A DNA stretch of 64,000 nt. It comes from Serilophus lunatus. Taxonomy: Eukaryota; Chordata; Aves; Passeriformes; Eurylaimidae. Position numbers and translations under genes: made by a program. The notes under the pieces are model-generated. The model saw nothing but the letters and a program-made list of their open reading frames with translations. It did no database searches and was not told the DNA's origin. The stretch covers positions 186,001-250,000 of the forward strand of contig VXBA01005454.1 of NCBI GenBank assembly GCA_013399895.1. Direction: 5' to 3'. Position 1 is the stretch's first letter, and the number at the start of each line of letters is the position of its first letter. Below are positions 1 through 12,289 of this stretch, one piece after another.

Positions 1-2630
1 AATTGAAATTTATCTTGGTGAGGGTTTGAAAAAATTCTAGGGAATAATGATGAATAAAATTGAAGCCTGAAGGAGTTCATGGGCTGATTTCTATCCTCAA
101 AAGAGCTGTTCAAAGGCTTTCATCCTTTCTGCTGCCAGCATGCTGCTCCATTTGCAAAGTAAAATCTCCATGCAGCTCTCTAGTGTATGATGCAGTCTGT
201 GCTTTTATATACGCAAGAAAATAAAGAGGTTTGTGTTTTCTTTTTCCTAAAAAAAAGCCCAAACCAAAACAAACAAAAACCTCAAAAAAACAACAAAGGT
301 AAAAGGAAATAACAAACTGTGAGAAAAATAGAGCAAATTGTGCTCTGGAATCATTTAACCATCTGAAATACTTAATTGAGATATATGATACTGACCTTTA
401 TGATTTAATATTTACTATAGTTGCTTGTCAGGAGCAATATTATTGTGTTGTGGAAGTACAAGCAAGAGGACTCTAGGTTTTTGCACTCATTCAAACAATA
501 TTTTCTCACATACCTATAAATGGCAGGTAATGATTGTCTGCATGGCTCAGGCACGGATAATGAAAAAATTTCAAGATGTATTTGCCACAATGCCAGAGCT
601 GAGGACATTAATTTATTTCTGTATAGAAGGAAGCCAAAGTACTTTATCATGAGATTATAACCACAGACAAAACATAGCTTTTTATCTAACTTCCATGTCA
701 AAAGTCTAAAAGTAGTTGCTTTAGCATGTACCTAATTTCTAAATGCTTCAAGTAAATGCTGATTTGGGACACCTAATGCAGAAGTGTACAGATTTTAAAA
801 AAAGGATTTGCAAGCTAAAGAAAACCCTGCAGTTCTATTTCCCACAAAAAGCTATAATAAGTGATTTTTAATGAAAAAAACACAACATTCAGAATACTTC
901 GTTTTTAATCAGGAAGTCATTAAAGTATATATTCAGTCATGCAAAATGACAAATAATTTTTCAACTCATTGAAGTCAGTCTTACAGGAAGCCTAGTACTT
1001 TAAGGACCTGGTGTTGGTTTTCTTTATTCTTCTGTACTTCACACTAGGAAGTTACAGCATAGATAAAAAAATTTGTTTTAAAGTTATTTTTTTATTTAAA
1101 GAAAAAGATACTCTAGTTTCAGATTCCAGAAGGAGGTAAAAATTAAACATCCCATTTTAATGCATTAATTTTCTTTGCCTTGGTGAAGCAATAGGAAAAC
1201 AGCACTCAAAGTAAAGAAAGTAATATGAGCAAATCAAAGAAACTTCTGTAGAATTATATATAATTCTAAGAAAACCATTAAACACGAAATCTATGGTAGA
1301 TTGCTTTCATCATAGTGAAAAACAGGAGATTTGACAGATTCTGGTCATATTAATGATTTTGATACACAGGTATTCACAAAAAGCTTAGATTTTAATAATT
1401 TTTCTCCACTTTTGAAGAAAAAGCTTAGAAAATTAAGAAAGGAAACTTTAAAGTATCTTCTCTCACTAGGCTCCAGGTTTGGTCTCTTTCCCAGTTTCTT
1501 CTCAAAGAGCTGATAATGCTTTTCTCTTCTTTTTTTCACCCAAATACTTCAATTCCTTTTATTACTACCTGTAAACCAGAAGTTTTGCACTTAAGTGCAG
1601 AAAAAGTACTGGATTTGTAGGTCCCTGACATTCTTATAAAACAGGACCTTCTAATCCACAAAGCATTCACATGCTAAGGACTATTTTGAACTCCAAATTC
1701 TTGTCCAGGCTTCCCTTTGCAAGGATGGCTTTGAGAATATACATCAATCTACAGCAATTAAAGAATTTGCATAAAAGCAGCTAGCATGGGAACCACTTCT
1801 AGAGGAGGATGCAGCCCCCTGAGAGCAAGAGAGACTGTGAAACTGCACCCTTCTGTATGTCACACAGAACAAAGGAGGGGGCAGGCCTTTGGGATGCTCC
1901 TGCCTCGGCAATGGATGTGTACATCGGATTGTCACTTCTTAAAAACACTACGAAACGGCTTTGCTCAGTGTAAGGTCTGAAATCCTTAGACCAAGTCTTT
2001 GCAATTAGAGTTTCATGAGCCAAATCAAGAATATAAAGGGAAATCTGGCAAAAAGTTAGGTTAGTGCTTGGTATGAAAAAGCTTTACCAAAAAATGACTC
2101 TGCAAATCAGTTGGAGCCAGTAAGTCAACATTTCTGTTCAAAGAGCTTAGTATTTCCTGTCATCAAAGAATGAAAGGATCTTTGGGGCACATTAATCACT
2201 AATTGCTTGCAATGTCCTGTGCACCCATAAAAGCAAATTTTCACCTTCTGAAAACATACCAGACAAATAAGACCAAACCAAAAATCCACTGATGCACTTT
2301 GAGAAATGTTAATAGGCTTTCAAAAATGTTGAGTCTTCCATTTCAGATGAATTAACGAAAATGTTTCATCTTGATAACACATCTAGCCTTTGTGGAACTA
2401 CTAAAACACCCATTACAGGCCCAATTGCCCAAATTTGTTTTCATTTGATTTTTTTTGAAGTTGGTAGATGTACTTATAAAACAAGGTATAAAACTTCCAT
2501 CTGAAGGTGGCAGAATTATGTTTTGCAATATATATTTTATATTTTGAAGAATAAGGAATGTTTTGTGACAATGCTCCCTAAAAACAACATATATTTTGGT
2601 CTTAACTCTTTCACTTGGCCCACGCAGATG
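1..2630. other. Upstream intergenic DNA, no gene recognised
   Basis: AT-rich sequence with many A-runs on the + strand. Reading frames here are short (under about 130 codons), low-complexity or lysine/serine-rich, and match no family I recognise. No clear LINE or LTR fragment was seen. It lies upstream of the CpG island and is most simply intergenic DNA or distal promoter of PAM. Confidence 0.6.
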
Positions 2631-3187
2631 AATCTCCCGAAGGAGATGTTCAGCCAGAGATGCTGAGCCGTGTTCCCATGCGGAGGGGATGCGTGGGGAG
2701 CTCATGGAAAGACATGCCCAAGCTCCAGATTGCTGTTTCATGTTATGAATTCCACTGAAAACACTGGCACGTTCTCCCTCCTCACCGGGAACCCGCCCGT
2801 GCCACCGTGGGCACGGTGGATCCCTCTTCGGATTCCCTGGCTCCCCGCTCGGTCATGCCAGACAAGGATCTGCGGAGCTTTGCCTTCTTTTCGCCGGACA
2901 CTGCCCGTGACCGGGCACCTCCGGCCACGGAGGNGGAGCTCCACGCCGTTCAGATCCCGGCAGCCGGACCCAGAGACCTTTCCCCAACCGGTCCCGAGAC
3001 CCTTTCCCGTGGACACCGAGATCCTTTTCCTACTGATCCCCCGACGCCCTCCCCGGCCCATCCCGACGCCTTCCCCGCTGTCCCGGGACACCCCTGGCAC
3101 AGCGCCCCCCTCCGGCCCGGCCCGGCCCCGCTCGGCCGGACGTGAGCGGCGGCGCGTCCCCCGCGCGGGGCGGGGCGCGGGTGGGGG

Positions 3188-3347
3188 NNNNNNNNNNNNN
3201 NNNNNNNNNNNNNNNNNNNNNNNNNNNNNNNNNNNNNNNNNNNNNNNNNNNNNNNNNNNNNNNNNNNNNNNNNNNNNNNNNNNNNNNNNNNNNNNNNNNN
3301 NNNNNNNNNNNNNNNNNNNNNNNNNNNNNNNNNNNNNNNNNNNNNNN
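3188..3347. other. Assembly gap, 160 N
   Basis: A run of 160 N sits in the middle of the CpG island. The flanks are extremely GC-rich, the usual reason for sequence drop-out. Reading frames crossing this gap are not real evidence of coding. A separate single N lies at 2934. Confidence 0.98.
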
Positions 3348-3532
3348 CCCGGAGAGCGGCGCCTCCCGCCGGGAGCCTCGGGGACGGTCCCCGGGCACCG
3401 CCGGGAGACGCGGCCGCGCTGCTGCCGGGACCGGCTCTGCCCCGGCGGGCTGCGGACTGCGGCGCTGGAGGGCGGGGGGAGCCCCGTCCTGGCCCCGGGG
3501 ATGGCGGAGCGCGGCTGCCGCCGCCCGAGGCG
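3348..3532 (+). other. PAM: Candidate non-coding exon 1 of PAM (end at 3532)
   Basis: The GC-rich segment after the N gap ends at a good splice donor, GCG|GTGAGA, with GT at 3533-3534. An ATG at 3501 opens a very short frame that would stop at 3534-3536 in unspliced sequence, or just after the junction if spliced to the acceptor at 56832. In either case it would be an upstream ORF and not the PAM start. The transcription start is unknown and may lie inside the N gap. A second candidate donor (GAC|GTGAGC, GT at 3142-3143) lies before the gap. I cannot choose between them without transcript data. Confidence 0.35.
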
Positions 3533-3850
3533 GTGAGAGCGGCGGAGACCCCGCTCCGCCCGCGGGGCTTTGTGTCCCGTGCGGGGGCGGCGGCCGGGAC
3601 GAGCTTCCCCGGGACGGCCCGGGCACGGCGCTCTCGCCTTCCCTGCCCCTCCCTGCTCTCCCGCCGAAGTTTCCTGCGGCCCCGCCGTCCCGAGCCCCGG
3701 CGGGGAGCGAGCGGGGCCGTCCCGCGGCTGGTGCCGGTCCTGGGTCCGGAGGGAAGGGCCGTGCGGGATCCCGGCCGTAGGAAGATGGCTGAACGCAGGA
3801 GAGAGAGGCAGAGCCCCTCCGGACTTGGGCGCTGCTCCGCTGGCGCTGTC

Positions 3851-6057
3851 ATTCCTTCACCTCTGAGTGTCCAGCCATGGGAAGCGGTCAAGTGTTGACG
3901 TTTTGTTAGTTTCGACTTCCAGCTGTTCCCAGTTGCGGCAGTACGGTTCGCAACAGTCCCTGGGCATGGCTGCTTTTTTAATTCTTTTCCGCCCCCACTC
4001 CCCCAGCTTTCACTCGTTCTTTTCCTTTAAAACTCATATACGAGTTCCTATGCTTTAGTTTCAAAATATGTATGTATTGTGTGTGGATCTCTTGTAAATT
4101 GGACTTGCACGCGTTTTTGAATGTTGTCTGTGCGTGGATGATCTGTGAGAATTGGTGGGTCCCAAAGCCCTTCTGGAATGGTAAAGCCACAGTCAGTTCT
4201 CAGACTAACTCGTGGGACGCGAACACAGAGATGCAGCACTGGAAGGCTGGTAGGATTTGCCAAAGACTCTTTTTAGATTCCCAGCTGCAGCCTTACAGAT
4301 GTGTGTTCTTACAGTTTGGAGTGAAGCTAAAAAAAAAGAGAAATCACTGGCATTAGTTAGAATTTTTAAACTACTTACTAAAGAACAAGTGTTTAGCGTG
4401 GAAATGGAAGTCTTCTTACAAGAGGACAGGCATTTTTAATATATCCAGTCTCTTTGGGATATGCCACTTGATATGAATAAGGTCTTTTGTTTCCTTTTTT
4501 GATTTGGGGTACTCCACTGTCTTCACAGATGTTCCTTCATTGAAAATGTCAGTAATAAATCTATTTTTCATAAAATTACAGTTCAATCCCAAAATTTTAA
4601 CTGAACCTATTTTTAACTTGTGTGTTAGACTTTTATTTATATTTCTGTTGTTTGCTGTAGATCTGAAATCACAGGTCTGCTTTTTACTGCAGATCTGAAA
4701 TCGAGAGCTAGTTTTCAGAAAGAACTTCACTGGAAGATTGATGCCTGCTTGCTGGCTAGTGCATGCACAAAAAATGGGAAGGAGGTTGAATTTAGTCCTT
4801 ACGTACTGAGAGAGTTTGTTTGATGTGGTGATCCCACCACTGTTACAGGGGAAAATGGTAGATCTGGGAGGTAAGAGCAAGTAGTGAAAAGCAGATACAG
4901 GACACAGAACCCTTCCTTTGACAAAAGGTGGCAGCGATCTGCACAAGTGTGTGTGCAAACAGGCTCAAAATAATCTCAAAGATCTGATCCAAAATACAAA
5001 CCCACCATTTTGTTGCTTTATCTGCTTCCCTGTGAAGTGAGAAAACCTCAGAGCTGCCGAGTGTCAAATAAACAGAGATACGATTGAATCTGCTGTTGTG
5101 GAAGTAATTTCCCTGCATGTGGCTGATACCACAAAAGGTTCACTTAGAGAGGATGTTCCTTCTTGGTTCCTCACATGTGAATCCAAGGGAACTGTGTTGT
5201 AAAAAGCATAGAGATTGAAGACAAACTTATTCATAACGAATTATTTCCATTTACATGTAGTCATGGCTCAAAGGCAGCCAAAAAGTTGAGATTTGTTCTG
5301 AAGTTCTCTTTTTACAGATTGACAGAAGTGTCTTCTTGCATACTCAAAAATGATGGCATGTGCAATGAAATGAAGATTACTTAAAAGGAACTTTAGAACT
5401 TGCCAGGTTTCCATTCAGCACTTAATTGAGTCTGACTATTGCTTGTGATATTTGAGATGACTAAATCTCCTGGGATGCTTAGAATAACACTATCCAAAAT
5501 TACAGCTAGTGGAACAAATCAAGATTTGAAAACTATCACAAATTAAGCCAAACAAGCTGGTTTGTACTTTGAAACCATTTATAACAATTAGGATTAAGTG
5601 CTTTATGTAGTAAGTTATACCCTATCTGTCATATTCTCTATGGTACTGGCTGGCTGTACCATATTAGTTGTCTTGAGAACAATACCTGGTGTGAGCTGAT
5701 CTGAGCAAGCTGTTGCTGGAATGGTTTACCAGTCTGGTCTACAATGACAGTATATAGTATATATAGTCAAAGTATTCCAAATAATTGTTAGAAAGATCTC
5801 TACTTAAGGCATTGTAGTTCAATTTCATGTTAAAGTGGCAGAAACTTTGGACATTATCTGATGAGTGACCCTAGTTCTGTTTTCTTCATGCTACAGAACC
5901 TGCATCGATCAATACAGGATGTTTTTTCAAAGCACAGCTAAGTATTTTCTAACTTCATAAAACTACTTTGGAAGGAATTGGAACCATTGAGATATACAAT
6001 ATTTGTAGGATAAAGCATGGTAGACTTTTTCCTCTTTGCTTGATATTAGTTTTTTGA
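3851..6057. other. Intron 1 sequence, nothing recognised
   Basis: Unique-looking AT-rich sequence just downstream of the CpG island. The first hundred bases still carry CpGs. No transposon fragment, RNA gene or conserved coding segment was recognised. Confidence 0.5.
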
Positions 6058-6273
6058 TCTCCTTTTTTCTTTCTTCTCTTTTTCCTCTATCCCTTTTTTG
6101 TTGTTTGTTTCCTCTCCATTTCTCTCCTTTCTCCCTACTTCTTTTTTCCTTTTCCACCTCTTTTTCCTTTCCTGACCCCTTTTCTCTTTCCCCTCTTTTT
6201 TCATCTTCCCCCTCCCCCCCCCTTTAATTTTCCTCCCTACTTTTTCTCCTTTTGGTTTTTTTTTTCCTTTTTT
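6058..6273 (+). repeat. Polypyrimidine tract, about 215 bp
   Basis: The + strand is almost entirely C and T over this stretch, with only a few scattered purines, and includes a run of eight or more C at about 6213-6222 and several T-runs. It is a low-complexity CT-rich tract capable in principle of triplex (H-DNA) formation. It has no coding meaning; the apparent Ser/Phe/Leu-rich frame is a composition artefact. Confidence 0.9.
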
Positions 6274-9200
6274 GCAAGGCAGTCGGAACGTATAAAACTG
6301 AAATGTATCATGCTAAAAGACAGTGAGGATTTACAACATACTCCTTAATGAATAATCCCCTTCATTTCTTTGAGATAAGTGAAGGGCTCTTTTTAGTGTC
6401 CCATCATTCTTACCTGTACTCAACTTCAGTTCCTTCCAACTGGCCAAGGTAAAGAGGACAGGATATTAATTATATACTGCTCAGGGATGTTAAATCAACT
6501 AAAAGCATTTTGAAATAGTGATTCAACATTTTCCTGCAGAATGGCATAAAAGTTTTACTTGAAAAAATATTTTGATTCAGTATGTCTTCATTTCTGTACA
6601 TTATCATTTTTGTCAAAAATATTTCAGTGAGACTTTGTAAATTTGCTATTTAATTTGCTTTGTATGTTAAAATTATGATAAAATTCTGGAACCATAAAGT
6701 GAAATCAAGTAAGATTTTGAGGTATCACTTGGGACTGTGTAAGCAAAGAACAAGGACTGATTAAAGCAGTGTAGTATGAATGGAAGCAAAATTCATGGTT
6801 AATGCTGTCTTGAAACTTAATATTTTTTGGATACGTATCTAAAATTTTTGTGTTTATTATTGTTGAGAGACAAGTTGCATAGAGTCTCTTCTCCTCTCTG
6901 TGTGAGATGTGAATGAAATTTAACAATAGCCACTAAAAGGATACATGTAGATTGTATGTGAAGAGATGCCAAAAGAAAGCAAGCTTTTCCGATTTATTTT
7001 TCTGGTAGCCTGTTTCTAAGGAAGACACTTAACAGTCATTAGTTGGAAGAGCTTCATTGTAGCAGCACTTCAAGCCCATGCTTTTTACAGTAAGGGATTT
7101 TCTTGCTTTCCCTTCACCCATCAACATGTATTATATTATTCTTAAAGTAAATGCTCAGGGCCACCATTTTACTCAAAGAAAAAGGTGTGTTTTGCTGAAA
7201 CTGGAAAGACAATGATAACCCGGGCTTTTCCTGCTGCAGTGATGAAGTTCCTACATTTTGTGCAGCAGATGTCATTTGACAAATGCTCTGATTTAAGATA
7301 CCAAGGTTCTGCAAGAGCCAGACAGGATGTGTAACCAGATGAAATCAAAAGAGTTTAAAGTGCAGCCATTCACAAGGGATCTCTGGATAGATGAAAACAT
7401 GACTTGTGTTTTAGGCAAAATAATTTTCATTAACTTGTGTTTGTAATTCCATCATTTCATACTCGTGCTTTTGCAGTCCTGCATTCCTGAGGAACGGGGT
7501 ATCTCGTCAATGTGGTTACTTGCAGTGACAGGGGGAGAAAAGGAAGCTGGCTATCAAGTCTTCACCATGTCTTTTGGGTTAATGTGGACTGCTTATGATG
7601 TTGCTTGATCTTTGCTGCATGTATCTTCCCTTTTGACAAAGAATGCTGAAGGTGCTATTGAGTCATATCATATTTCATGATCCCTGTGTGTGGTCAGTCT
7701 GATTCCCCACTGCCTGCCAGTTCCATACTGTTACCAATAGTCTCTCTTGGATTTTATGACTCCATTTAATCTCCTTAGTACTGTTCTAGTGTCTTAATCT
7801 GTGCAGTTGTACATCCAGTGTACTAATACAATATTTACTGTATAAATCTCTACAAAAGAAGGGTATCTCAAGAGTTTGTCTGTAAAATCATCTCTCTCTC
7901 TGTCATAGTCTTCAGTGTGTAGGGTTAATTGAGGCTTAAATAAATTAAAACAAAAAGTTTGCTTCTGGCATTCCCATTGGATGTTGCAAGTGCCCTATTT
8001 GTTTTCAGAATCTCCTGTGTTAGTGTATGCCTTGGATCTTCATACTTGAACAAAAAAGGGATTATTAGTCTTTCATACTTGGGAACAAAAAGGGATTATG
8101 AGGAAATGTTGACATTGAACTTAAGGTTTGTGAAACCTGTCCTTTTGTTTGCTTTTGGTTTGTTTTTTTTTATTATTGAGGTCTTTTTTGAGGCAGAGGA
8201 CTAGATTAACCCTAGAGGACCACTATAATACTATATAGGATTTGTTTTGCTTCCCTTCCACTCATATATACTTTTTAATTTTTTTTGTTGTTATCTGTAC
8301 ATTTGCTTTCTGTTGCAGACCTGTAAGTAATATCCTTTGCTCCACATGATAAAAAAAGTTATGATCCACAGCATAACCTTTCTGACTTGTTCCAAAAATG
8401 TCATTCTAATTTCCTCTCATTTATAATCTCCCATGTTGTAGTATGGATGAAAAAATACTGAATTCCCTTCACCTCTGACCAGCTCTCCTGCATTTTCTTT
8501 TGTCTGGGGGAATAATCTGTTTCATCAAAGAACAATGGTGTAATTTGCCAAGATAAGTAAATTCATATTTCAGTTCTTCTGCCACTATATTTTTAATTTC
8601 TCTCTGTTTCTAATTCTTCTTTCCTTCAGAATCTGTTCAATTTCCCTTTCTCTCTGATTCAGTTTCATTAAAACACCTCTAGTGAAACAAAAATAAATTA
8701 ATCTACTGGTACATAGATGTGGAAGGAGCAATAGATCCAAGGTACTTTTCTAACCTGCAGGATGATGGTCAGCCTTGTACACTCAGAAGGCAGATACTTC
8801 CCACAATAAATTTCTGAGGCCTATAAACATTGACAAGTTGTTAAATAACTTTATTAGGTGTTAGGAGAAGTAGGTGAATTGGTGAGGGGACGAGGAGTGG
8901 AGGTGAAGGTCAGTCAAACGTGGGAAATGGCTGCCCAGAAAGCCTGTGGAAACTAGAGATCAGCTGGAGCAAGCCCAGTGTGCAGGGAAATGTGTCTTAG
9001 ATACTGTTGGGACCATGACCTAGTAGGGATGTCCAACCATGAAAGGGAGAAATTCTTTGGGGTCTGGGGATGGGCTGATAAGGATCCTGATCAAGCAAGG
9101 GAAACTAGAATAGGAGAAGGGCTTATATGAACTATTGACTAAAAAACCTGAAATGAAAGACTGTGAAGTTGAAGATCATGAAGTGATCATGAAGAACATG

Positions 9201-10345
9201 AAGTGAGGTAGAGGGGGGAAGGAGACAGGAAAGGTAAGAGTGGAATGGATCATACACCTAACCTGTGTTGAAGTAAATTTATTACTTCTTTACTTTTGAT
9301 GTCTTAAACAGATATTTAAAGGATTAAATTAATAATTATTGAGACTAGTTAAATGCTTTGTTCTATGAGGTTCACTAATGTGCATTCATAATAAGCATAA
9401 TTGGTATATAATTATGCTTACCTTCTTCATCCTCATCTTTTCAGGAAGCCATAGCTTTTTCTTTTACAGATACACATCTTTTTCCTCCTGATTCTCCTTT
9501 CACATCTGATTCCTCCCTGTACCTCTTCCCAGTTGAGTTAACTCTGTGTGAAACTGCACCTTTACATCTGTTCAGGTACTGAAGGTGGTTGTAGTCCAGT
9601 GTTTTATCAATAACAACAACAGTGCTTATTGCTTTGGGACTGTTCCAGAGTGGCAGTGATTATTTTGCTTTACAAGTCAGCTTCCTTTAATAGAGTTCAC
9701 CCTGAACCTCATTTGTGTGCCCTAAAGCAGGAGTGAAGAAAAGGAATTTGAAAACTGATCAAGTCAGCATTGCCTGCTTACAGCAGTCCATTTAAAGAGG
9801 GGGAGAAAAAACCCCAAACTAGCATTCATTTTAAATTTCTGCTCTGTTGCAGTTTCCTATGCTATATTCTTTAGTTTTCCATGGATTATTTATATTCAGA
9901 TTGGTTAAAATCAGCTAGTTTTAATTCCTTTGCAAGCATGTTGTACCCTGACCTCAAATTAAGGAGCTGAACTTTATAGTACTAAGAATCCCAATCTCAT
10001 TATGGAAGAGATTAAGGATTTATAGTGGATTTTAATGCATCCTTTTTATTCTGATTTAAAATACTTTTTGCTTTCTGCTTGCTTACTGATGTTGGTATCA
10101 GAACATTGTAAATCTATTTTGATCACAATTTTGAGTACATTAATTTAGAGTAGCCCTTTCAGAAGAACTTTGTGGTACCTAATTTGAGAGAACCTAGCTA
10201 TTCTTGTAAAAGCTATTGCAATCTAACTTAGCTTTTATTACACGTGACAGTTATAGGCATGTTACCTGGAAAGTGATTTCTAGTTTTGTTTCTTTTTGAC
10301 AGAAGAGATGTGGTATGTCTCACCTGGCTTTCTCCCTAGGAGAGT
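6274..10345. other. Intron 1 sequence, nothing recognised
   Basis: Mostly AT-rich unique-looking sequence. A purine-rich patch lies at about 8860-9240, with short GATCATGAAG-type direct repeats at about 9168-9208. No LINE, LTR or gene was identified. Confidence 0.45.
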
Positions 10346-11385
10346 AACATAGGGTCACAGGATGATTGACGTGAGAAGGAGCCTTTGAAGATGTAGTATA
10401 ACTTCACTCCCCAGTTAAATAAACTCAGCTATTTCAGATTGCAAACAGGTGTGTTCAGTCAGGTTTTGAGTACCTCCATAGATGGAGACTCTGTACCTTC
10501 TCTGGGCAGCCTTATCACATGTTTGACCACTCTTGTAATAAGCAAGTGTATTCTTTTTTGCAGGTAGAATTTATTCTGATTCAAGTCCCTGTTAACTCTT
10601 TTGTAGTCAGTGGAAACTGCTGAGAAAAGTCTGGAACACTTTTACCCTGTGCTGATCAGTCTTTTATTTATGTGTGTTGATGAGGTTTCACCTCATCCCC
10701 AACAGGCCTTTTCTTCAGGCTATAAACAGACCCACCTCTCCTCATATGGCAGATGCTGCCATATGTCCCTCAGTCACCTTGGCATCCTGTATCTGGTTTT
10801 GCACTGTTAAGACCATGTCTTACTGAGTTTATACAGCACTCCAGGTGTAGCCTTATCAATACTGACTGGAAGCTGAGGAATCATCTTTCCCAACCTGCTG
10901 GTGATGCTGTTCCTCATTTGCCATGAGTCCACAGTGCTGGATCCTGTTCACCTTGTTCACTAGAGCAGTTACTGAAAATCTACTTTGTCTGGCTGGCCCC
11001 CAATCCATCCACTGCGTGGGGTTCCAGATGCAGAACTCTATACTTCCCTTGGTTGAACTCTGTGAGGATCATGTTGATGCCTTTTTCCAGCCTGTTGAGG
11101 TTCCTCTGGATGGCAGCATCACCTTCTGGTGTTCTTCCTACTTTGGTGCCATCTGCAAACTTCCTGAGCATGGACTTTGCCCCACCATCCAGATCATTAG
11201 TGAAGGTGTTGAACAGGGCTGGATCCAATATTGACACCTGGGATACACCTCTAGTGTCTGGCCTCCAGTTGGACGTTGTGCCACTGGTCGGTACAGCCCT
11301 TTGAGTCTGGCAGGTTAGCTAGTCCACCTACCTGTTTTTGTGGACCATTTTATCTGTGGGAGTGTTATGAAAGACTGTAAAATGC
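10346..11385 (-). mobile_element. CR1 LINE fragment, 3' part including end of reverse transcriptase
   Basis: The lower-coordinate end (10346 onward) matches the antisense of a CR1 3' end, and the rest runs back into the reverse-transcriptase reading frame on the minus strand. Between 11237 and 10980 the minus strand reads through the region after the RT catalytic motif, with recognisable blocks such as LFNTFTNDLD, KFADGTKVG and NRLEKG. The equivalent catalytic block is partly diverged and no full ORF survives. It is a dead, 5'-truncated copy. CR1 is the dominant LINE of birds and reptiles. Confidence 0.85.
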
Positions 11386-12289
11386 ACATGTTGGGTGATA
11401 AAGTCTGTTTAGTTAAAATAACACTTCTCAAAAGTGGTGTGTTAAATGGCTCTTCTGGAGATTCACTGAGAAGGAGAAAGCTTATTGTGGGTTCTGAGTC
11501 CATCTGCTGCTATGTGGTAAGGGTACAGCTCTGGAAATGACTTGAGGAAGTTTTTGCTGACAGCTTTGCAGTAAGCATATTTGTTTAGGATGTGATCACA
11601 AAATCTGAAGTGGGCTTAATTTATTATTTGATAAAATGAAGTAAGGTATAATGATTTATGTGAAATTGCCTTATAATTCCCATAAGAAAGTGCCCTTCTA
11701 ATTTACTCAGGAAGGACAATTATCTTTCATATTTTCCAGAGGTCACAAGTTTCACATCTTGGTAGTGTCAGTGAGTTATTATAGTCTTTCTTGTGTGGAA
11801 TAGACTGTGTCTTAGTAACTCTGTCATGCTAAAGATGTTTCAACGTTGTAGTTTGTATGAAAGAAAGATAGTAACTCTTACTGATGGGAACAATCTGTAT
11901 TTGTCTCTGTAAGATGTCAGTACTACATAGCAAGGGCAAAATAAAGCAGTCTCTGCGAGAGTCATTAAAGCATGCAGATCTTCACCCACGCGCCCATTTT
12001 CAAGGCTCCCTTTCCTGTCATGCTTGGATGTTGACCAGCGCTAAAAATTGGCCTTTTAGTTCCCACTGGACCATACATTGTGCCCAAAAATGCTCTGGGC
12101 AGGTGTGACTTTGAGCATCACTGTCACCTGCTGTTTGCCAACAGATGTCGCTGCGGGTTAGTTTTCCTGGGATAATGCCCTCACCCGCTTTCTGCTGAAC
12201 AGATGGAAGGCCTATCTTTTTACTAAATACATATTGCAGAACATATTAAGGAGTATTGGCTAAGTGTTCTGAAATAAAGGATGTAGTTT
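11386..12289. other. Intron 1 sequence between CR1 and retroviral relic
   Basis: AT-rich to mixed sequence. The part from about 12000 to 12289 is more GC-balanced and could be the degraded 3' portion of the retroviral relic that follows, but I see no diagnostic motif there. Confidence 0.35.

Larger units (their letters stand above)
2790..3850 (+). promoter_or_regulatory. PAM: CpG island, probable PAM promoter and first exon
   Basis: Base composition switches abruptly from AT-rich to very GC- and CpG-rich at about 2790 and back at about 3850. This is the only CpG island in the window and it lies upstream of the + strand PAM coding exons. PAM exon 2 starts with a splice acceptor, so a non-coding first exon must lie upstream, and this island is the natural candidate. 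Visible motifs are a GC box GGGGCGGGGC at 3167-3176, a second GC box at 3470-3478, an EGR1/Sp1-type GCGGGGGCGG at 3581-3590, and a YY1-type AAGATGGC at 3782-3789. No TATA box is evident, as expected for a CpG-island promoter. A 160-base gap of N interrupts the island. Assignment to PAM is inference; an alternative promoter inside intron 1 is possible. Confidence 0.75.

Noticed and set aside
2670..3891. Long open frames on both strands through the CpG island
   Set aside because: They cross the N gap, where no stop can be seen, and lie in GC-rich DNA where stop codons are rare. The Pro/Arg/Ala-rich translations resemble no family.
6036..6227. Phe/Ser/Leu-rich frame
   Set aside because: It is a direct translation of the polypyrimidine tract.
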